Source: Gigaspora margarita | Taxonomy: Eukaryota; Glomeromycota; Glomeromycetes; Diversisporales; Gigasporaceae | Direction: 5' to 3' | Assembly: GCA_009809945.1 (NCBI GenBank) | Contig: WTPW01000201.1 | Coordinates: forward strand, 446,930-510,929 | Length of the DNA stretch: 64,000 nt | In this document: piece after piece, positions 56,261-64,000 of the stretch | Layout of the letters: each line of letters opens with the position of its first letter | Numbering within the stretch: position 1 is the first letter of the stretch | Notes under the pieces: model-generated | The model's input: the letters and a program-made list of their open reading frames with translations, nothing else | What the model was told of the DNA's origin: nothing | Database searches by the model: none | Made by a program: the position numbers and the translations under genes

Positions 56261-56580
56261 GGTTAGAAGCTATATTAGCCCAAAAGAACAAAAATTACAA
56301 AGAATAAGTAGAGGACTTTTAAAACAGAATGTAATTATTTAGCACCTGAAGTAGAATGTTTAGCTGAAGTATCGGCTGTTGAACACTTTCAATATTATTT
56401 AAGTGCAAAACTTTTACCTTAATTATGGACCATGCTGCTCTTAAATGATTACATACAACAGAACCAAAAGGAAAAGAGCATGATGAATTTTAAGATTACA
56501 ACCTTATAACTATTCCATTGTACATAGAGCTGGTAGAAAGCATTCCAATATAGATGCTTTATCAAGAATGTATAAATATT
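56200..56580 (+). pseudogene. Gypsy element 2 RNase H
   Basis: MIYLYTNTSAVGLEAILAQK is the first strand (Asp of YTDAS-type replaced by Asn), then CLAEVSAVEHFQYYLSAKLL, TLIMDHAALK-stop-LHTTEP and YSIVHRAGRKHSNIDALSRM at the end. TGA is at a family Trp. It ends at about 56578; the integrase does not follow here but at 60419, with foreign DNA between. Confidence 0.7.
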
Positions 56581-57380
56581 AAGAAAAAATAAAAATAAAT
56601 AAATAATAATTAAAACAAATAACACAATATGAAACTTCAATTAAAACCTCTAAATTACACTAAATAGTTAAGGTACTCTGCTTATAAATACATTATGGTG
56701 CAAAAATTGGTAAAAGAAGGTACTCTGCCTGTAAGTCATTAATCTAGCCTGGTATCAGCAGTGCCCAAGCTACAATAGGTACTATGCAAAAAATAGGGGT
56801 TTGTTCAACCTATTAGTTGCATATCAAGCAAGCCTAGTACTGGCAGAGTTAGCTACCAAATAAGTACTGCGCAAAATCTGGATCTAATTAGTGTAATTCA
56901 AAAGAAAACTAATTCAAAGTTTTATAAGTTTTATTATAATAATGATTTATTCAAAAAAAAAATAAATTTTTAAACCAAAAGAATTTAGAAGCTTAAAATT
57001 TTATTAAAAATATATATATAAAAAGAAAATACAGTTTATTTATCAAAGAAAAGTCTATATCCATCTCCTTACAATGCTTTTTTAAATGATATATCTGGTG
57101 AATTATTTTGTTTTTCTTGTTCTTAAAGTAAACTGCCTGTTTTTCTTCTCCCGTATCAGTAGCTTCTTTATATTTAAGATCAAAATGCCAGACTTTTTCA
57201 TCTAAGCTTCAAAATTCATTTCTAAATCTACAATAATATTAATTTTTTTGTTTATTAAAAAAAAATAATATATATATATATATATATTAATAATTTTATT
57301 TACATTTCTTCTTCAGAAAAACCAACTGAGAAAATCTCGTATAGATAACCATGTACTTCTTCTTTATCTGAAGAAATAAC
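56580..57380. other. Unassigned DNA between RNase H and LINE 2
   Basis: A GC-richer stretch at 56665-56890 repeats GGTACTCTGC (56673, 56719) and contains AAGTACTGCGCAAAATCTGG; it looks like a relic of a short retroposon but no promoter boxes are certain. A (TA)n run lies at 57272-57288. Confidence 0.35.
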
Positions 57381-57389
57381 AATAACATT

Positions 57390-59470
57390 ATTATCATTAT
57401 TATTACTATTTTCATTATTTGCATTATTTTCTTTTTTTTTAATTTAAGCAGTCTTGTTTTTATTAATTATTTGAAGTACAAAGTAAATTACACTATTGTA
57501 TATTCTACCTGTCTATTGTTCTATCTAATAATGACTTACCAAGCTAATGCCCAATGCGACCTGCCAAAACAACTTTCTGCTTCACCTTGGATTCTTAACT
57601 TGCTAAGAATTTTGTAATCATGTGATTAACCCCTAATGATCATTAACCGGTCGTTGTAAGCCTTGTCAAGAATGCTTAACAGTTAAATTGTCTAACTTTG
57701 AGTAAAGAAGACCAGGCTGGTTTCTTTCTCCATACTATCCAATTTTCAACTATATTCTCCTTTATTTCTGTGATATCTTCTTTTTTCCTCGCCTTTTTGA
57801 GTTTTTGGTCTTGACTGTTTTCCATCTCTATGTTCCTACGAGGTCTTTTGTTCTTCTTTCTAACATGTTATTTTCTTTTGGCTTCTCATGTTTTCTCCTT
57901 TTACTTCTTTTATCCTCTTTCGATATACCTTTGGCTGTTTCCCATTCCACTACCAATTCATAGCAGAAGCTCCAGATGTGTTTGTGAAACTGTTTCTCAA
58001 AATATTTTACTACTGCCTGTATATATTTGGATATTTTGCCTGTACGACCAGTTATGAGTTCTATTACTATCACGACCAATCTCGTTACTAGACCTCACAT
58101 TAGTTCTTTTCTTATGATAAACTTTTCTTCTTGCTGTACTCCAAATACGTTATCCTTTATGGTTGCCGAGTTCAGTTGCTGTGTCGGGTTTTTGATCTCA
58201 CTAGTTTCTTGATGAGTTCACTTATTTTCTTCTCAAAAATGTCCCAAAGTGGCTGTAGCACAGAGCATTCAGCTAGTGGTCCATAGTTTCTGATTCCCTC
58301 TGACAAATAACGCACGTGTCCTCGCTATATATGCTACTCTTCTTCCTATTAAGTACCTGCATTGTTGGTAACAAATTATTTAAACATTTAACCCTAAAAA
58401 TCCAATTCCTGTTTTCTACACTACTTCTACATTTCTGACCCTTAACTCCTTCGATATTCCTTCCATACTACTGTGTCCTTTTCCTCCTCTGTATTAATCC
58501 ATTTTATAATGCTTTTCAAACATAACCATTCTACATCTATGCAAACTTCAGTCAGTTGTGTAATGAAGCTCCTTGTCCCGTCATCAACTCTGATATTTTT
58601 TTATTGCAATTCAGTGCATGTGCCTTTGTTCTACAGCTATTTGGGTACTAGGACTCTATCACTCAAGGCACCTTTTTTGGCTTATTTGTCAGCTGTTTCA
58701 TTTTTCATAATTCGCTATATCCTTTCACTTTTCTAAGTCTTAGCTTGAGCTCCTTTATTTGTACCAGATAGTTGATGTGTTCTAGCAAGCATCAATTTTT
58801 TCTTTTTAAAATTTTACTATTTTCCCTTTTGTCTTGCCTGCTTGAATTGCCTGAATTGCTGCTGCGCTGTCTGTACATTTTGTTACTACTGCTTTCGTAG
58901 GTGCAACCAGCAAGGCAGACCATATGGCTGTAAGTTCTGCTCTAGTAGACGAGGACCAATCTCTAATTGCACCTTTAAATTCTTCAAGCTACTGCCTTGT
59001 TGCTTTTTCTTTTTCACTTTTTATAGCCACCCAACCTAGGCTGATCCTTCTCTTCTCTGGGTCTTTCTCACTGTTAAGTAGAGAGCCGTGGTATAAAAGC
59101 AAATTGATTTCTGTGATGCCAGTTCTTGTCCGATTGTACAAATTTCTTGTGTGACTTCTGAATTTTCAACAGAGCTTTTTATAAGTTCTTTTTCTATAGT
59201 ATAAACTATAATACTCTTGAATTGTTGTTCATTTGCTTCTTCGTTTGCGGCACTCATTTTTTCTTTTCTTGTTTATTGCGACTTTTGTCAAGTAACTTAG
59301 CAGAATGACAAAGTGATGATCATGGTCACTCAAATGTTCAGTCTCAACCAGTTTTGCATTGAATGCAATGTTTGTGTTTCTCCTGCCTTTTTTAACCAAG
59401 CAGGTATTGTCGTGCTCTACTTTTTCTACCTGATTGAAGTCACATCCCTTACACCTATTCATAGTTAGAC
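57390..59470 (-). pseudogene. LINE 2 remnant (3' half)
   Basis: On the minus strand: a CKGCDFNQVEKVEHDNTCLV segment at 59450 downward, then a RNase H domain with ICFYTTALYLTVRKTQRREG (first Asp lost), SSSTRAELTAIWSALLVAPT (Glu) and TKCTDSAAAIQAIQAGK (Asp), then a zinc motif LLPTMQVLNRKKSSIYSEDT followed by CVICQRESETMDH (near 58290) and a basic tail. This order marks the end of a LINE polyprotein of a clade different from LINE 1. TAG codons fall at Trp contexts (SA-stop-VGW, DH-stop-LNAL). The composition is more GC-rich than the surroundings and the 3' end has an A-rich AATGAAAATAGT repeat (57400-57440), so it looks like a later insertion into gypsy element 2. Small + strand ORFs here are shadows. 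Confidence 0.7.
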
Positions 59471-59519
59471 TACTATCGTATTACCTTTCTATAGCTTGCC
59501 AGTGCTCGATTAACAGATG

Positions 59520-59800
59520 CTTCTATTTGCATTATTTTTATTATTATTATTATTATTTTCATTATTATTGTTAATATTATTATTTCTACCAGAATAATAG
59601 AAACTACGCTTCAAATGATTATGGTAATATTGACATCCTTTTTTTTTTGCCTTTGGGTGAAAGCAAAAGTGTATGCAGTATAATATACAGCCTATAATAT
59701 AATTATTGAAGATTTACCAATGTGAATGAATTCAACAATTTGATTGGATAATTTTATGCAAAAATTTGATCAACAAAAAGAGTACAATTTTTAAATTATT
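59520..59800. repeat. ATT microsatellite and flanking AT-rich DNA
   Basis: An (ATT)n-like run with interruptions at 59533-59590, then AT-rich sequence with no coding signs. Confidence 0.6.
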
Positions 59801-60037
59801 GTTGATCAGCAGTTGTGGTTAGGTGGTATTGATGTGAAGGGCTGTTGAGATAGCCTTGTGTTCAATACCTATCTGGGGCATAGTATGTACTACCCAGTGC
59901 ACTGAGAATACATGCTCTATACCTGGTTGATCAGCATAATCAGGTGGTATTGATATGAAGAGCTGTTGAGATAGCCATGTGTTCAATACCTGCCAAGATT
60001 GTATGTACTGCCCAGTGCACTAAGAATACATGGCCTA
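59801..60037 (+). repeat. tRNA-like tandem repeat, two units of about 121 bp
   Basis: GTTGATCAGC at 59801 and 59926 starts two direct copies. Each has TTAGGTGGTATT / TCAGGTGGTATT (A-box-like), GCTGTTGAGATAGCC (a small hairpin) and GTGTTCAATACCT (B-box-like), then CCCAGTGCACT. The order resembles an RNA polymerase III promoter, so this may be a dimer of a tRNA-derived unit. No fully folding tRNA could be drawn. Confidence 0.45.
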
Positions 60038-60418
60038 GATTACAAGTTTTAGCTTTTAGTATCTTCTTGTATTATTAATATTATTCTATTTTAATTTTTC
60101 TCTTTCTTTTATTTTCTTTCTTCTTTATATATTAGAATATTAATTATTTTAATTTTTTGAAGCAAAAATTTTCAAAGGAGGAATAATGTTATACTAGCAT
60201 ATTTCTTAACATTTTAATATCTTATTAGAAGAAGCTTTATGTAAAATAAAGATAATATAATCTATGCTAATTTATTTTAGTAATATAACAATATTTTTAA
60301 AAAAACTCTATATTATATTAAGCATAGAACAAATCTAATTCTTTAATAATAGTTTTGTTAGTAGATTTTTTTTCTCTCTAAAGAAAATTTGATATTAAAA
60401 ATAATACTGTCCAGGTAT
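60038..60418. other. AT-rich stretch, no gene seen
   Basis: T-rich to 60130 then plain AT-rich DNA up to the integrase relic. No repeats or coding signs were seen. Confidence 0.4.
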
Positions 60419-61436
60419 TCAGTGTTCTGGCACTAATAAGAAGATAGAACCACTTAGATATCAACCACTAAAAACATACCTTATAGAACATATATTACAA
60501 TGTACAATAATCCCACAAGAATGATAAAGTATACAAGCCCAAAGTCAATTTTTTGAAGTAAAAAATGGTCTAATCTACAAGAAGAACAAACATAAAATCA
60601 ACCATCTATTAAGAGTTATTCAAAGATACAAAGTTGAACCAATTCTATTTTTAATCCATACTCATCCATTAAGAGGACACTTTGGAATAGATATCATGTT
60701 CAACAAAATTCGTAACAGATATTATTAGCCACAAATGTATACTAATATTTGAAGGTTTGGGAGAAAAAAATCTGGCTAAACCTCTCTTACATCCAATTCC
60801 TGTAGAGGCACAATTTTTCAAAATTGGGATTGACATTGTTGGGCTATTACCAAAGACTCATGTAGTAACTATTATATTGTAGTCGCTACAACTATATGGC
60901 TAAGTGGCCTAAGGCAAAAGCAATCAAAAATGCTAATGCTCAAGAAGTAGCTGATTTTATATATGAAGATATTGTATATCATCATGGCTGTCTACAATAT
61001 CTACTGTCAGATAGGGGAACACATTTTTGTAATAATTTAATGGATGAATTTCTTAAGAAATTTGCCATTAATCATTATTATTCAACACCCTATCATCTCC
61101 AAACCAATGGATTAGTAGAGCATTTTAATAAAACACTTTGTAAATCCATATCCAAACTGGTAACCAATATAAGAGAATGGGACTCGTTAATACCTTCAAT
61201 ACTCTTTGTATATCGAATGGCTAAACAAAATACTACCAAAATAACTCCCTTCTTCTTGGTATATAGGAGAGAAGCAAGATTTCCAATACATTCTAATGAA
61301 AATGAAGAATTATTAGAAGGAACATTTTTACAAAGACTTTTTGATTTAATCACAGTATTACCTCAAGTCCGAAATGATGCTATCAAAAGGGTTAAAAAAG
61401 TACAAAAGAGTACTAAAAGGAAACAAGCATAGTGGA
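60419..61436 (+). pseudogene. Gypsy element 2 integrase
   Basis: The zinc head reads IHTHPLRGHFGIDIMFNKIR then YY-stop-PQM (TAG at the conserved Trp); its Cys pair is lost. The core keeps IGIDIVGLLP (first Asp), then in a 178-codon open piece from 60896 AKWPKAKAIKNANAQEVADF, LLSDRGTHF (second Asp, residue 39) and QTNGLVEHFNKTL (Glu, residue 75), giving an intact D-35-E spacing. The end reads TPFFLVYRREARFP and a Lys-rich tail. Only a frameshift near 60880 and the zinc head damage separate it from activity, much less decay than in the element's gag and RT. The minus-strand ORF at 61093-61353 is a shadow. Confidence 0.85.
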
Positions 61437-62030
61437 AGTTCATTTTGATTGGTTATTAATATACCCTGGACAAAGCGTCGATCATGCATCGATCATGCAT
61501 CAGATCAAATGCCTGTAACACATCTTTGATTGGCTAATTATGGCCATTAAATATTACTTTTTTTATACGTTCTAACTTTAAAAAAAAAATTGTGAAGCTG
61601 AACAAACATATGAACAGCGTTTGAGCGTATATATTAAAATCAAATTTGTGGTTTCTGAATCAACATACGTTGCAACATGGTTTACTTCAAGATTTAAGAT
61701 GCAGTATGTAATTTAAATTCATGGTTAAATTAAAAAAGCAAATTTAATATTGTACATTTTTTAATTTTTGTAAATTTTGAGAAATACTGGGCAGTACAGT
61801 TTACAATCATTTGTTGAAGAATTGAACAACTTGTACAAGACGAAATTTTTTCAATCCAGTTGTATTAAAATTATAATCGAGTTCAAGTTAATTTAATTTC
61901 AATGAAAAGATGGTAATTTAATTTTATCTACATATTAATGCGCCGTAATAGTTGAAAGATACTATAAAGTGATGGTTATTTTTTTTATTTGTAAGTTGGT
62001 TTTTAATTTTAATTTTGCAATCTAATAGAC
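61437..62030. other. AT-rich DNA after integrase; no 3' LTR seen
   Basis: A direct repeat CGATCATGCATCGATCATGCATC is at 61479. No copy of the LTR-like end at 47338-47687 could be found, so the element's 3' end is missing or diverged. No genes are seen. Confidence 0.4.
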
Positions 62031-62033
62031 TTA

Positions 62034-62315
62034 GAGTGCTCTCAAGCATCTTTCTCAATGTGATTTACTAGTTATAGAGATCGTGCACAAGTACTACGAT
62101 CAACTAAAAGAATCCTTATGGTAATTGTGCCAAAGATTCATGTCGTGAAATGTGGATATTAATTTTAGTTATCAACGCGACTCTATGATAAAAAAGATGG
62201 TCTCTGACCATCTTTTTTTTTCATCGTGATAATGAACTTGCTTGACTGAATGATTTATTTTCTATTAATCAAAAATTGCGCTCTAATCTATTAACTTAGG
62301 TGCTTGAGAGCACCC
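62034..62315. mobile_element. MITE with TTA target duplication, 282 bp
   Basis: GAGTGCTCTCAAGCATC and the inverse GGGTGCTCTCAAGCACC are flanked by TTA (62031-62033, 62316-62318). A small perfect hairpin GATGGTCTCTGACCATC sits inside at 62196-62212. PIF/Harbinger-like by duplication; no ORF. Confidence 0.65.
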
Positions 62316-62814
62316 TTATACTTACAAACTAAATGAAGTAATGAATACGAATGAATTAATTTTTGAATGTTTATATTTTTATAAGTTTATTAATTTATTT
62401 ATAAGAGATTTAATTAAAATTTGATTGATATAGAATCGAATTAGAATTGGTATTTGGTTAGAAATAGGATTATAATAAAAAATTAGATTAGGTTTATATT
62501 TTGTTAAAAATAGAGTTAAAGATTAAGTTTAATTAGAAATAAAGTTTAAATTTAAAATTTAGATTCAGATTAGAATTAGTATTTTGTATCAATAGGTACT
62601 TTGTATTAGGGACACAAAAATTATATAATTTAGTGTGATTAAACAAATTGCATGAAATTGCATAATTTTATAGCATTTATATTATTTTAACCTCGGATTT
62701 ATGTGCCCGATAAAATGTTCTCAGCTTGATCCAGCTGTATAATTGACTAGTATAAAAACTGATTAATAATAAAGTTGAACAAATCGATAACGTAGTAAGT
62801 TAAATTACAAAATT
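62316..62814. other. Purine-rich degenerate repeat region
   Basis: Degenerate TTAGAATTAG / TTAGAAATAGG words at 62440-62590. No gene is seen. Confidence 0.4.
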
Positions 62815-63165
62815 AAATTAATTTTTAGTAGTATGTCAAAGTACAAAATAACCTAATTTTTAGTATTAAATAATTTAATTTTTAGTAATATATTATAATG
62901 TGAAATAATTTAATTTTTAGTAGTATATTAAAATGCAAAATAATTTATTGTAATTTTTAGTATTATGTTAAAGTGCAAAATAATTTAATTTTTAGTATTA
63001 TATTAAAGTATGAAATAATTTAATTTTTTAGTAATATGGTAAAGTGCTTAATTTTTAATAACATGTTAAAGTGTAAAATAATTTAATTTTTAGTAGCATG
63101 TTAATGTAATAATTTAATTTTAGCAGTATGTTAAAGTTTAAATATATTTTTTAATAGTATGTTAA
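62815..63165. repeat. AT minisatellite, about ten units
   Basis: Units of about 35 bp built from AATAATTTAATTTTTAGTAG and TATGTTAAAGTGCAA, imperfect and of variable length, run through this stretch. It lies between the MITE and the RING-type ORF. Confidence 0.75.
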
Positions 63166-63421
63166 ATACTGTACATATAAAATAAATAAATAAAATAATA
63201 GAGAATTTAAATTAATAATTTAGTTTTTGATTTTGAAAAAATTAATATATTTATTTTTTAAAAAAAGTTTATAATTTANTATTTATATATATATTATTGT
63301 ATATTTAATTTTTATTTTAAAATTTTTTAATATAAATAAAATTTTTAATATTTATTTATTTTTAAATAAGTTAATATATTTATAATTTTTATATTAATTA
63401 TATTGTATATTGTATATTTAT

Positions 63422-64000
63422 TTACCAATTATGCATTTGAGAAAGAGCATTAGAATATTTTAAATTAATACTATCTTGTTCTAATAAGAAAGATGATTCA
63501 TTAATTTCATTATTATCATTATTTTNATTATCATCATCATTATCATCAANATTATTATTATCATNATTATTATCCTCCATTANTTCTTTTAAATCATNAT
63601 NTTCACTTTCCAACCTTTCTAAAAATGATTTTACATTATTAAAAACTCCTTTTTTATAATATTGTACACAATATTNACATCTATTATTCATTTTTTTATA
63701 ACAATCTAAATGGTAACCATGTCCACAAATTAAAATAAATTCATTTTTTTCTTTGGTTTCTAAAAGTATTTTTTTTACATAAATCACATTGATTTGATGT
63801 AGGTGGAAATGATGAATGATATCCAGTAGGAAAATATCTAATATCTACAGTTTGTTGAAGATTTAATAATATTAATTTTTTTTTGTTTTTGTTAAATTTA
63901 GTTTTTCCAATATTTTTATAAATAGAATGAAATGTTTCTAATAAAAATATTGATGTTTTTGTAATTAATATATNTAATGTTGAAGAAGAATATGAATATT
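63422..64000 (-). CDS. RING-type zinc finger protein, C-terminal part (5' end beyond window)
   Basis: On the minus strand the reading ends with a stop just below 63425 after SQMHNW. From the right edge it runs TGYHSSFPPTSNQCDLC, then, after a one-base shift in an eight-A run (63769-63776), EFILICGHGYHLDCYKKMNN and RCxYCVQYYKKGVFNNVKSF, then a leucine-containing LERLESE helix, an Asp/Asn-rich acidic run and a short C-terminal helix. Cys-x2-Cys...Cys-x-His-x2-His-x2-Cys...Cys-x2-Cys is the RING-H2 pattern. RING domains usually act as ubiquitin ligase modules. I recall similar zinc domain plus acidic tail endings in many lineage-specific, transposon-associated proteins of arbuscular-mycorrhizal fungi, so it may be a mobile-element ORF. 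Several ambiguous bases make the frameshift doubtful. Confidence 0.55.

Noticed and set aside
57828..59154. Several + strand ORFs opposite LINE 2
   Set aside because: They are complementary shadows of the minus-strand LINE domains, where RNase H and zinc motifs are recognised.
62815..63165. CRISPR-like array
   Set aside because: The units are adjacent degenerate AT-rich minisatellite copies without unique spacers, and the context is eukaryotic.

Overview
The window is about 64 kb of very AT-rich DNA (with an assembly gap at 54030-54551 and scattered Ns near 3800 and 63300-63970) and looks like eukaryotic, repeat-dense, gene-poor chromatin. I found no convincing intact host gene. Almost every stretch that can be read is a transposable element or its relic: two Ty3/gypsy retrotransposons, two non-LTR (LINE) elements, two tRNA-headed SINEs and more than twenty non-autonomous DNA transposons whose ends can be placed by inverted repeats and target-site duplications (TSDs). 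The composition, the element families and a RING-type ORF at the right edge are most like an arbuscular-mycorrhizal (Glomeromycotina) fungus. That assignment is an inference from memory of such genomes, not from a search.

Layout. 0-6.9 kb: foldbacks, a 1.7 kb hAT-type element (1094-2799), a 550-bp tandem duplication, a TA-flanked element (4705-5434) and a short hairpin array. 7.0-12.4 kb: a decayed gypsy element on + (protease, RT, RNase H, integrase). 12.4-26.8 kb: inverted-repeat elements, two copies of a 0.5 kb segment (16222-16745 and 21070-22592, the second carrying a SINE and a MITE), two large AGGACC-end elements and a long array of alternating hairpins (23408-26760). 26.9-30.5 kb: a minus-strand coding relic with several membrane segments, split by a SINE and a MITE. 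30.7-34.5 kb: four large palindromic elements in a row. 35.4-41.8 kb: a LINE on + (linker/ORF1, endonuclease, RT, RNase H, zinc motif). 44.3-46.6 kb: a Cys-rich minus-strand fragment, a hAT MITE and a TA MITE. 47.3-61.4 kb: a second gypsy element (LTR-like end, gag, protease, RT, RNase H, integrase) blown apart by nested insertions, including a minus-strand LINE remnant at 57.4-59.5 kb. 61.5-64 kb: a MITE, a minisatellite and the 3' part of a RING-type ORF running off the right end.

Two themes tie the window together. First, decay: in the gypsy elements and the + strand LINE, stop codons fall repeatedly where the families carry Trp (TGG) or Gln, and all three visible YxDD catalytic motifs have an Asp to Asn change, consistent with G-to-A / C-to-T mutation. 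Second, shared hairpin modules: elements with different terminal repeats (AGGACC ends with 8-bp TSD, TA-flanked ends, CAGGCCCAGG ends, GGGTTGGG-rich ends) carry related internal palindromes around a conserved motif close to CTGAACAAGTTTACTTA, and a second palindrome around GATCCAGTGATC / CGATTCGTCTC is also shared. I regard this modular hairpin network as the most interesting signal here.
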